NCBI GenBank assembly: GCA_900321505.1
Contig: ONWK01000179.1
Span: 1 to 5,967, forward strand
DNA length: 5,967 bases
Direction of reading: 5' to 3'
Source of the DNA: an uncultured Eubacteriales bacterium
GTDB lineage: Bacteria; Bacillota; Clostridia; Lachnospirales; Lachnospiraceae
This document shows positions 1 through 5,958 of the stretch, piece after piece. Within the stretch, counting starts at the first letter, position 1, and the number at the start of each line of letters is the position of its first letter. The translations under genes and the position numbers were made by a program. The notes beneath the pieces are model-generated. The model worked only from the letters and a program-made list of their open reading frames with translations. It had not been told where the DNA came from and did no database searches.

Positions 1-2
1 TC

Positions 3-83
3 ACAAACCCTCACTTCGTTCGGGCTGCTCCTTCGGAGCAGGGTGCGTACGGTTCTCGAAACGCCTGATGGCGTTTCGGAACC
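3..83. repeat. Palindrome-rich repeat, left copy (inverted relative to 5847-5926)
   Basis: This 81-base element is the reverse complement of 5847-5926 except at eight sites. It holds three dyads in series: 8-24 (CCC/GGG outer stem, two mismatches, then AC/GT around a TTC loop), 25-41 (a 7-bp perfect stem, CTGCTCC and GGAGCAG, loop TTC), and 51-83 (14 pairs with one bulged T at 56, loop TGAT). Two of the eight differences fall in the unpaired linker (46, 47). The other six form three changed base pairs, 13:19, 64:71 and 55:79, the last with the extra bulged base. The element ends 45 bases before the thioredoxin start codon and contains no gene. It resembles dispersed intergenic palindromic repeats of the REP/MITE kind; I do not recognise a named family. 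Confidence 0.9.
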
Positions 84-93
84 TATAGGTTCC
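78..93. repeat. Perfect 16-base palindrome overlapping the left repeat
   Basis: GGAACCTATAGGTTCC reads the same on both strands and as RNA would give a 6-bp stem with a TATA loop. Its left arm reuses GAACC (79-83), which also pairs with GGTTC (51-55) in the larger hairpin, so the two folds exclude each other. The right copy of the repeat lacks this extra arm. A run of nine A (99-107) follows, then the thioredoxin ribosome binding site. TATACA at 94-99 could be a -10 element, but no convincing -35 lies 16-18 bases upstream, so no promoter is called. Confidence 0.6.
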
Positions 94-128
94 TATACAA
101 AAAAAAACAGACAGGAAGGAGAAACAAG

Positions 129-440
129 ATGGCAGTATTACAGATTAAGGAAGATCAGTTTGAAGAGGAAGTATTAAAGGCAGGCGGCAAGGTCCTTGTT
201 GATTTCTGGGCGTCCTGGTGCGGCCCCTGCAAGATGCTCTCGCCGGTTGTTGAGCAGCTTTCGGAGGAGACTCCGGATGTCAAGTTCGTCGGAGTGGATG
301 TGGACGATGCTGAGGGACTTGCCGTAAAGTACGGTATCAGCTCTATCCCGTGCCTGGTTCTTTTTAAGGACGGTGAGGCGGTGAACCGTTCGGTGGGCTT
401 CAGACCCAAGGGGGAGATCGCAAAGCTTTTTGCAGACTGA
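129..440 (+). CDS. trxA: Thioredoxin
   Basis: Cytosolic thioredoxin of 103 residues, the usual family size of about 105. It reduces protein disulfides and is recycled by thioredoxin reductase, encoded just downstream. The redox motif WCGPC is at residues 30-34 (Cys31, Cys34). The buried acidic residue of the family is Asp25, in VDFWA. The cis-proline loop is SSIPCL with Pro74, and the conserved KDG/VGF segment follows. The start is supported by AAGGAG at 116-121, seven bases before the ATG. No signal peptide is present. One oddity: the residue after the cis-proline is Cys75, where thioredoxins usually have Thr or Ser, giving a third cysteine beside the active site. The gene precedes trxB by 75 bases on the same strand, which suggests co-transcription. 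The identification is secure from motif order and length. Confidence 0.97.
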   Translation: MAVLQIKEDQFEEEVLKAGGKVLVDFWASWCGPCKMLSPVVEQLSEETPDVKFVGVDVDDAEGLAVKYGISSIPCLVLFKDGEAVNRSVGFRPKGEIAKLFAD

Positions 441-462
441 GAAGATCAGGGATAAAAGAGCC

Positions 463-481
463 GGGGGCGCTATGGCCCGCC
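463..481 (+). other. GC-rich hairpin between trxA and trxB
   Basis: GGGGGC (463-468) can pair with GCCCGCC (475-481), giving six G:C pairs with one bulged G and a six-base loop. No T-run follows, so it is not a standard intrinsic terminator. It could slow transcription or stabilise the trxA end of a shared message, or it could be chance in a short GC-rich stretch. Confidence 0.3.
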
Positions 482-502
482 ATGCACATAAATGACAGAA
501 CA

Positions 503-510
503 AAGGAGAG
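503..510 (+). promoter_or_regulatory. Ribosome binding site that fixes the trxB start at 516
   Basis: AAGGAGAG ends five bases before the ATG at 516. It lies inside the reading frame that opens at the earlier in-frame ATG (492), which has no purine-rich site before it. The 516 start puts the FAD-binding beta strand (MADVIIIGAG) at the N-terminus, as is normal in this family. Confidence 0.85.
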
Positions 511-515
511 TACAA

Positions 516-1433
516 ATGGCAGATGTGATCATCATTGGCGCAGGACCGGCCGGTCTTTCGGCGGCGATATATGTTCAGCGCGCGGGAAGAGCGGCGCTGG
601 TGCTTGAAGCTATGACCTATGGCGGCCAGATAATAAATACTCCGGAGATTGAGAATTATCCGGGCATACAGAGTATTTCGGGGTTTGAATTTGCGACTGC
701 CCTGTATCAGCAGGCTGTGGGTCTGGGGGCGGAGATTGTCTTTGAACGTGCCGAAAAGATAGAAGATGATGCTGATACGGGGATGAAAAAGGTGACCACC
801 TCCGGGGGTAATACTTTTACCGCCGGGGCTGTGATCCTTGCCACGGGCGCAAAGAACCGCCATCTGGGTATCGACAGGGAAGAAGAGCTTACAGGCTTCG
901 GAGTGTCCTACTGCGCCACCTGTGACGGGGCTTTCTTCAAAGGAAAGCCGGTTGCGGTAAACGGCGGCGGGAATACAGCGCTTGAAGATGCATTGTTTTT
1001 AGCAGGTTATTGTAGTAAAATATATCTTATTCACCGGCGTGAGGGCTTCCGCGGGGAGCCTGCGGTTCTGGAAAAGCTCCGGCAGAAGGAAAATGTTGAG
1101 TTTGTCCTGAACGCAACGGTTACTGAGCTTCTCGGAGAACCTAAGCTTAATGGGGTGATCGTGACCGATAAGAATACCGGAGAGGACCGTGAGCTTCAGG
1201 TTGACGGGCTGTTCATAGCCATAGGCCAGACGCCGGAAAATAAGGCTTTTGATAATGTTGCGGAGCTGGATCCTGCGGGTTATATCATCGCAGGAGAGGA
1301 TTGTACGACAAATACCCCCGGGATCTTTACAGCGGGTGACTGTCGGACAAAGACCGTGAGACAGCTTACGACTGCAGCTTCCGACGGTGCGGTAGCAGCG
1401 CTGGCAGCATGCAGTTATCTTGATACACTGTAA
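516..1433 (+). CDS. trxB: Thioredoxin reductase (NADPH, FAD-dependent)
   Basis: Low-molecular-weight bacterial thioredoxin reductase of 305 residues, transferring electrons from NADPH through FAD and a dithiol to thioredoxin. The FAD-binding GAGPAG is at 8-13, the ATGA strand at 109-112, and the redox-active CATC at 133-136 is followed by DG. The nucleotide domain has GGGNTA at 150-155. HRREGFR at 173-179 includes the basic HRR typical of NADPH-using enzymes, which argues against the ferredoxin-dependent type. The C-terminal FAD motif GIFTAGDCR starts at 269 and is followed by RQLTTAASDG. The start at 516 is chosen over 492 because of the ribosome binding site at 503-510 and the family N-terminus. 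The gene follows trxA, its substrate. No clear terminator follows its stop codon. There is no sign of damage. Confidence 0.97.
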   Translation: MADVIIIGAGPAGLSAAIYVQRAGRAALVLEAMTYGGQIINTPEIENYPGIQSISGFEFATALYQQAVGLGAEIVFERAEKIEDDADTGMKKVTTSGGNTFTAGAVILATGAKNRHLGIDREEELTGFGVSYCATCDGAFFKGKPVAVNGGGNTALEDALFLAGYCSKIYLIHRREGFRGEPAVLEKLRQKENVEFVLNATVTELLGEPKLNGVIVTDKNTGEDRELQVDGLFIAIGQTPENKAFDNVAELDPAGYIIAGEDCTTNTPGIFTAGDCRTKTVRQLTTAASDGAVAALAACSYLDTL

Positions 1434-1536
1434 ACTTGAAGGATCTTTATAATCAAAACCTGATGGTGAACAGGCTGTGTATGTTGTGAGATGTCTGACG
1501 ACACTGCATGGGCAGAAAGCAGGGAAACATATTTTT

Positions 1537-1545
1537 TGCTATAAT
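1537..1545 (+). promoter_or_regulatory. Extended -10 promoter for the HIT-led operon
   Basis: TGCTATAAT gives a consensus -10 (1540-1545) with the TGn extension, preceded by a run of six T (1532-1537). No good -35 lies 16-18 bases upstream (1516-1523 is purine-rich), which an extended -10 can tolerate. Transcription would start near 1552, leaving a leader of about 36 bases before the ATG at 1588. A second TATAAT at 1448-1453 lacks both the TG extension and a well-spaced -35. The rest of the 154-base gap shows no terminator or small gene that I can support. Confidence 0.6.
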
Positions 1546-1587
1546 ACAGGTAATATAAACCGGATACTGAATGATCGGGAGGGTAAA

Positions 1588-2010
1588 ATGATAAAGGACG
1601 ATTGCATATTCTGCAAGCTTGCCAACGGTGTATTTCCCACCAATGTTGTTTATGAGGACGAGGATTTTACAGTGATACTTGATGCCGCACCGGCGGCAAA
1701 GGGACATTCGCTGATAATTCCGAAGCGGCACAGTGACTGCATTTATGATCTGCCTGAGGAGACAGCTGCTAAGGTTATGCCTCTCGCAAAGAAGATAGCG
1801 CTGGCAATGAAGAAGACCTTTGACTGCGACGGCGTGAATATCCAGCAGAATAATGAGCCTGCTGCGGGCCAGTCGGTATTTCATTTCCATACGCATGTTA
1901 TTCCCAGAAAGAAGGGCGACGGCATAAGCCTGCTCTGGAAACCGGGTAAGCCGAAGGATGAGGAACAGAAGGAGGTCTGCAGGCTTATTGCGGAAAATAT
2001 AGAGAAGTAA
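1588..2010 (+). CDS. HIT-family protein (histidine triad nucleotide hydrolase/transferase)
   Basis: Cytosolic HIT protein of 140 residues. HIT proteins hydrolyse or transfer nucleoside monophosphate groups from substrates such as adenosine phosphoramidates or dinucleoside polyphosphates; the exact substrate cannot be read from sequence. The triad is H99-F-H101-T-H103 followed by VIPR, with the usual upstream NNEPAAGQ segment (88-95). N-terminal Cys6 and Cys9 (CIFC), with His48 of PKRH and His99, match the zinc-binding set of many bacterial HIT proteins. The start at 1588 is preferred because GGGAGGG (1577-1583) lies just upstream and the family begins at CIFCK. An in-frame extension to 1477 has no ribosome site, and its first codons lie upstream of the promoter at 1537-1545. 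The gene heads a four-gene run, 15 bases before the symporter gene. Confidence 0.93.
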   Translation: MIKDDCIFCKLANGVFPTNVVYEDEDFTVILDAAPAAKGHSLIIPKRHSDCIYDLPEETAAKVMPLAKKIALAMKKTFDCDGVNIQQNNEPAAGQSVFHFHTHVIPRKKGDGISLLWKPGKPKDEEQKEVCRLIAENIEK

Positions 2011-2025
2011 AAGAGGTAACCGTGA

Positions 2026-3435
2026 ATGACGGGCGGACTTAATTTCTGGGACACTGAAATATGGTCCTTCATCATTACCTTGTCTGTCCTGTTCGGAGGA
2101 ATGCTGCTGGCGGTCCTGCTGAGCAGAAAGATTTGCATTTTAAAGAATTCCCTGCTTCCCAGCTCAGTGCTGGGAGGCTTTATTGTGCTTTTTGCAGGTC
2201 TTATATATAAGGGCATCACCGGAGAACCTCTGCTCAGCCAGACTATACTGGAAAGTCTCACATATCACGGGCTGGGACTGGGCTTTATCGCGCTGGCGTG
2301 GCGTCATCTTGACGGCATCAGGGGCGGTAAGGCAAGACGAGATGTCTTCAATACCGCCACGGTCACGGTGGGAGGTTATCTTCTTCAGGCGGTGGTCGGC
2401 CTCGGGATCACCATAGTCCTGAATTTGATCCTCGACAGCTTTGCGGCTGCGGGTGTCCTGCTCCCCATGGGCTACGGCCAGGGCCCCGGTCAGGCGTTTA
2501 ACTGGGGAACAAACTATGAGAACGGTTATGGCTTTGCATACGGCTCCGATTTCGGACTGGCCGTATCTGCCATGGGATTTATCAGTGCCTGCGCAGGAGG
2601 CGTATTCTTCCTGAACCGTAAAAGCGTCAGGAAGAAATATACTGCCATAGGCGGGGATGTAAAGGAGCAGCTGACAATTTCCGATTATGAGGGCGCGAAC
2701 GAGATCCCGGTATCGGAGACCATGGATAAGATGACAGTACAGTTCGGTATCGTACTCATGACCTATGCCATCGCGTACTTATCCATGTGGGCTCTGTATA
2801 AATATGTACTTGAGCCGATAGGCGGTTTTGCGATGAATACGATAAATCCCCTGATCTGGGGTTTTAATTTCCTGATAGGAACCGCATGGGCGATACTGTT
2901 CAGGGCCATAGGCGATCTGCTTCGGAAGAAGAATATCCTGCACCGTACATATACGAATAATTTTATGCTGAACAGGATCAGCGGGCTTATGTTTGATGTC
3001 ATGGTGGTGGCATCAATAGCTGCCATAGATCTTTCGGCATTTACGCATAAGGAATTCATTGTTCCTCTGATACTGATAACGGTTTCGGGCCTTTTTGCCA
3101 CATACTTTTATACAAGAAAAACCTGCACGCACCTCTTTCCGGGGTATGCGGACGAGGCATTTCTGGCTCAGTACGGCATGCTGACCGGTACGGCCTCGAC
3201 GGGTGTGATACTGCTGAGAGAGATAGATCCGAAATTCTCAACTCCGGCGTCGCATAACCTGATCTATCAGAATCTCTGGGCGATACTGCTGGGCGCGCCG
3301 ATGCTGCTCATGTTGGGAGTTGTACCCAAGAGTCTCATGCATGCGGTGGTATGTCTGGGTATATTCATTGTACTTTTTATTATTATCCTCTTTATCCAGT
3401 ACCGTGCTGCTAAGAGAATCGAAAGGGAGGGCTGA
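2026..3435 (+). CDS. GltS-like sodium-coupled symporter (ESS family), substrate uncertain
   Basis: Integral membrane protein of 469 residues with roughly ten to twelve hydrophobic segments (for example about 12-32, 42-62, 110-137, 175-197, 238-262, 275-296, 320-338, 343-361, 411-432, 438-458). The segment GYGQGPGQAFNWG at 149-161, followed by a YGF and a FGLAVSAMGF stretch, lines up with the first glycine-rich pore loop of sodium/glutamate symporters. GMLTGTASTG at 384-393 sits where the second such loop should be. Family members import glutamate with sodium. Here both loops differ from the E. coli protein as I recall it (GGHGTGAAW in loop one), so glutamate is not assured. A soluble loop of about 40 residues (197-236) divides the halves. 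The start is supported by AAGAGG at 2011-2016, nine bases upstream. The stop codon is one base from the next start, so translational coupling is likely. Confidence 0.75.
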   Translation: MTGGLNFWDTEIWSFIITLSVLFGGMLLAVLLSRKICILKNSLLPSSVLGGFIVLFAGLIYKGITGEPLLSQTILESLTYHGLGLGFIALAWRHLDGIRGGKARRDVFNTATVTVGGYLLQAVVGLGITIVLNLILDSFAAAGVLLPMGYGQGPGQAFNWGTNYENGYGFAYGSDFGLAVSAMGFISACAGGVFFLNRKSVRKKYTAIGGDVKEQLTISDYEGANEIPVSETMDKMTVQFGIVLMTYAIAYLSMWALYKYVLEPIGGFAMNTINPLIWGFNFLIGTAWAILFRAIGDLLRKKNILHRTYTNNFMLNRISGLMFDVMVVASIAAIDLSAFTHKEFIVPLILITVSGLFATYFYTRKTCTHLFPGYADEAFLAQYGMLTGTASTGVILLREIDPKFSTPASHNLIYQNLWAILLGAPMLLMLGVVPKSLMHAVVCLGIFIVLFIIILFIQYRAAKRIEREG

Positions 3436-3436
3436 T

Positions 3437-4612
3437 ATGGAAAAAGTATCGAGGGAGGAGCTTGAAAGGGATCAGGAGGAATACTGCCGGCTCTGGGACC
3501 GCTTCGGTAAGCTGATGCGCCCGGTCCTGAGACTGGTATTCAGATATAAGGGAGAAATGATCCCTGAGCTGGAAGGCCCGGTGCTGCTGCTGTATAATCA
3601 TACAACGGATATTGATTTTGCATTTCTTGCTGCGTCCTCGGGAACAAAGGGATACTTTGTGATAACATCGACGGTTGAACGGAAAGGCCGTATCGGAAAA
3701 TGGGCCAGTAAAAAATTCCATTTTATCCTGCATGACAAGGGCGGGTCGGGTATAGCTACCGCAAGAACAATGCTTGAAAGGATGAAATGGGGCTATGGGA
3801 TCGTTCTTGCGCCGGAGGGGAACAGAACTTTTAGCGGAGAGACCTGTCCCATACCTCTTTCCACAGGCAGGCTTGCGAGGATCAGCGGAGCTACCCTTGT
3901 TACATACCGTATCTCCGGAGGTTATCTTTCAACACCGCGCTGGGGAAGAGGTATAAGAAGAGGCAGGATGCAGGGACGTGTAATGGGCATATACAGCCCT
4001 GAAACCCTTAAGGCCATGTCTGCCGGGGAGATCCGGTCACAGATCGAAAAGGATCTGAAGGCAGATGCCTTTGAGGAACAGAAGGCGGCTCCGTTGCGTT
4101 TCAGAAAAAGGAACCGCGCCGAGTATCTGGAAACACTTATCTATCTCTGCCCGCACTGCAGAAGCTTTGACACTATGCTTTCAAAAGGAGACACATTAAG
4201 CTGCGGATGCGGTTATTTCATGAGATATTCCGAGTACGGATATCTTAAAGACCGTTCAGGAAGAAAATGTACGGTGTCTGTATTGGATAAAGGACAGAAA
4301 AAAATGCTGAAGGTCATTTCTGACCGGGCTGACAGCAGCAGTGTCCTTTTCTCTGACCGGCTGATACAGCAGACCATAGATGACAGCGGTCAGCTGACAG
4401 AGGAAAGAAAGGTCACGATGTCTGCATATAAAGATATGTTAAAGATCAATGACTCCATGATGCCGTGGGAAGAGATACAGGCGGTGTCCATCGTTCAGAG
4501 GAATATGCTGATCCTGCATATTAAAGGGCAGAAGGAGCATTTTGAATATACAGGATCACCAAGATTTAATGCCGTAAAATACATGGATTTATTCAGTACC
4601 TATAATGGATGA
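3437..4612 (+). CDS. PlsC-like acyltransferase with C-terminal zinc ribbon and beta-rich domain
   Basis: Predicted 391-residue lysophospholipid acyltransferase. The N-terminal domain (about 28-215) has the catalytic NHTTDID at 54-60 (His55, Asp60 in the H-x4-D arrangement) and the phosphate-binding EGNRT at 127-131, in place of the common EGTRS. The family transfers acyl groups to lysophosphatidate or related lipids at the inner membrane face. The protein continues about 170 residues beyond the acyltransferase domain. Cys238-x2-Cys241 and Cys256-x-Cys258 form a likely zinc ribbon. Residues about 300-390 look beta-rich, with a PWEEI...LILHIKG pattern reminiscent of bacterial PH-like or GRAM domains; this last assignment is weak. 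No clear transmembrane helix is seen, so attachment is probably peripheral. The start at 3437 has GGGAGG (3425-3430) six bases upstream, inside the end of the symporter gene. The frame is open back to 3320 but that extension overlaps the symporter. Confidence 0.85.
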   Translation: MEKVSREELERDQEEYCRLWDRFGKLMRPVLRLVFRYKGEMIPELEGPVLLLYNHTTDIDFAFLAASSGTKGYFVITSTVERKGRIGKWASKKFHFILHDKGGSGIATARTMLERMKWGYGIVLAPEGNRTFSGETCPIPLSTGRLARISGATLVTYRISGGYLSTPRWGRGIRRGRMQGRVMGIYSPETLKAMSAGEIRSQIEKDLKADAFEEQKAAPLRFRKRNRAEYLETLIYLCPHCRSFDTMLSKGDTLSCGCGYFMRYSEYGYLKDRSGRKCTVSVLDKGQKKMLKVISDRADSSSVLFSDRLIQQTIDDSGQLTEERKVTMSAYKDMLKINDSMMPWEEIQAVSIVQRNMLILHIKGQKEHFEYTGSPRFNAVKYMDLFSTYNG

Positions 4613-4613
4613 C

Positions 4614-4619
4614 AGGGAG
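4614..4619 (+). promoter_or_regulatory. Ribosome binding site that favours the 4627 start
   Basis: AGGGAG lies seven bases before the ATG at 4627. A competing ATG at 4609 overlaps the stop of the acyltransferase gene (ATGA, 4609-4612) but has no purine-rich site before it. Use of 4609 would add six residues (MTGSEE) and is possible only through coupled re-initiation. Confidence 0.7.
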
Positions 4620-4626
4620 TGAAGAA

Positions 4627-5847
4627 ATGCCGCAGAAAAATAAAGCATATGTACAGGCGATATGGGATGTAACCTATGCGCTTCAGGATAATAAGCAGAT
4701 GGAGGACGGACTGTCGACCTGCATTTCCATCCTCGGACAGACCGTGGACTGTGAGAACGGTTTTGTCTGGATGCGTGACGCAGATGATAACAGACTTTAT
4801 GTTATCGCATGCTTTGGACTGACAGATGTGACCGGCGTAAGTATACGCGATGATCAGGGCGTAGTGGGACGTGTATATCATGATGGGGGAGTTGTCATCA
4901 TAGATGATTGTATGCATGATCCTCGTTTTACCATAGATGAGGATGAGGAGACCGGTCAGCGTACCCGGAACATGATCTGTGTGCCGCTGCAGATAGAGGG
5001 CGAGACCTTCGGCTGTATGCAGCTGATCAATAAAAAGACAGGTGATTTTAACAATGAGGATGCCCAGCTCTGCGGGAATGTTTCATCCATTGCAGCCCTT
5101 GATATCCTGGATAAAGGATATGAGATACACCTGCAGAAGAAGAAGGAACCCATCATTTCCCTGAAGGGAATTAAGAAGACCTTCCCTTCGGGTGATTCTA
5201 TGATAACGGTGCTGAAGGGAATAGATCTTGACATCTATGAGGGGGAATTCCTTGTAATACTTGGTGAAAGCGGCTGCGGCAAGTCTACCATGCTGAATAT
5301 AATCGGCGGTATGGATTTCCTTACGGAGGGGACCCTTACCGTAGACGGAAAGGATTTCTCCAAGCCCTCGGATAAGGATCTGACGATATACAGAAGGGAT
5401 TATATCGGCTTTATCTTCCAGTCATATAATCTCATGCCGAATCTGACCGCAAAGGAAAATATTGATTTTGTGGCTGAAAACTGTAAGGATCCGCTCCCTG
5501 CGGACGATGTGCTAAAGATAGTCGGAATGTATGAAAGATCCGGGCATTTTCCTGCACAGATGTCAGGCGGACAGCAGCAGCGTATATCCATCGCCAGAGC
5601 ACTGGCCAAGAATCCCAGGGTGATCCTGGCGGATGAACCTACTGCGGCGCTGGATTTCCAGACGGGTCAGGAAGTCCTGGTCATCGTAGAGGATATAGTT
5701 CGTAACCAGAAAAAGACTGTTGTTATGATCACGCATAACGCTGAGATCGCAAAGATGGCGGACCGCGTGGTTAAACTGAGAGGCGGGCTGATATCCAGCG
5801 TGAGAGTCAACACCAAACCGCTCAAGGCTGTGGAGATTATTTGGTAG
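4627..5847 (+). CDS. GAF domain fused to an ABC transporter ATPase (LolD/MacB/FtsE type)
   Basis: Cytosolic two-domain protein of 406 residues. The GAF domain (about 7-165) shows the family pattern: GVVGRVY, a DPRF...DEETG segment, CVPLQIEGETFGCMQLINK and DFNNEDAQL. It probably binds a small ligand or senses redox state; the ligand is unknown, and seven cysteines lie in this domain. A short basic linker (about 166-175) leads to a complete ABC ATPase: Walker A GESGCGKST at 213-221, Q-loop Gln265, signature MSGGQQQR at 312-319, Walker B VILADEP with Asp336 and Glu337, and switch His370. All catalytic residues are present. The cassette is closest to those paired with FtsX/MacB-type permeases, usually stand-alone proteins of about 230 residues. 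The closing W before the stop resembles related Lachnospiraceae proteins from memory, so truncation is not suspected. No permease gene is visible after it in this window. The last stop-codon base is the first base of the right repeat. Confidence 0.92.
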   Translation: MPQKNKAYVQAIWDVTYALQDNKQMEDGLSTCISILGQTVDCENGFVWMRDADDNRLYVIACFGLTDVTGVSIRDDQGVVGRVYHDGGVVIIDDCMHDPRFTIDEDEETGQRTRNMICVPLQIEGETFGCMQLINKKTGDFNNEDAQLCGNVSSIAALDILDKGYEIHLQKKKEPIISLKGIKKTFPSGDSMITVLKGIDLDIYEGEFLVILGESGCGKSTMLNIIGGMDFLTEGTLTVDGKDFSKPSDKDLTIYRRDYIGFIFQSYNLMPNLTAKENIDFVAENCKDPLPADDVLKIVGMYERSGHFPAQMSGGQQQRISIARALAKNPRVILADEPTAALDFQTGQEVLVIVEDIVRNQKKTVVMITHNAEIAKMADRVVKLRGGLISSVRVNTKPLKAVEIIW

Positions 5848-5926
5848 GTTACGAAACGTCATCAGACGTTTCGTAACCGTAAACACCCTGCTCCGAAGGA
5901 GCAGCCCGAGCGAAGCGAGGGTTTGT
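5847..5926. repeat. Palindrome-rich repeat, right copy (inverted relative to 3-83)
   Basis: This copy begins at the G of the TAG stop codon (5845-5847). First comes a perfect 14-bp hairpin: arms 5847-5860 and 5865-5878, loop ATCA. Next is the 7-bp palindrome CTGCTCCGAAGGAGCAG (5888-5904). Last is CCCGAGCGAAGCGAGGG (5905-5921), which folds as a CCC/GGG stem, tandem G.A mismatches, and the GCGAAGC mini-hairpin. Relative to the left copy, pairs 5859:5866, 5851:5874 and 5910:5916 differ but remain Watson-Crick. Its position right after the coding region could let it end or stabilise the operon message, as intergenic palindromes often do. No T-run follows the first hairpin, so it is not a textbook terminator. 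Confidence 0.9.
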
Positions 5927-5952
5927 TGCCGCCTTCCCTGGGCGGCAACAAA
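5922..5952. repeat. Perfect 12-bp hairpin downstream of the right repeat
   Basis: TTTGTTGCCGCC (5922-5933) pairs perfectly with GGCGGCAACAAA (5941-5952) around a seven-base loop. Neither strand has a T-run directly after the stem, so intrinsic termination is uncertain despite the strong stem. It overlaps the last five bases of the right repeat, and only the shared ACAAACCC edge has a counterpart in the left copy. It may be a further module of the same composite element. Confidence 0.7.
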
Positions 5953-5958
5953 GATAAA

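Noticed and set aside
174..863. Long minus-strand open frame (229 codons) across trxA and trxB
   Set aside because: It overlaps two certain genes, its translation shows no domain, and it has no supported ribosome site. It is a shadow of the + strand codon pattern.
1420..1453. Possible second promoter (TTGATA at 1420, TATAAT at 1448)
   Set aside because: The spacer is 22 bases, too long for a normal sigma-A promoter, and there is no TG extension. The 1537-1545 element is better placed.
1477..1587. N-terminal extension of the HIT gene starting at 1477
   Set aside because: There is no ribosome binding site at 1477, its first codons lie upstream of the promoter at 1537-1545, and the family begins at the CIFCK segment served by the 1588 start.
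3320..3436. Acyltransferase extension starting at 3320
   Set aside because: It would overlap the symporter gene by over 110 bases, its hydrophobic stretch arises from reading membrane-segment codons in another frame, and the 3437 start has its own ribosome site.
5847..5952. Standard rho-independent terminator after the last gene
   Set aside because: The stems are strong, but neither is followed by a T-run, so they are described as hairpin repeats instead of a terminator.
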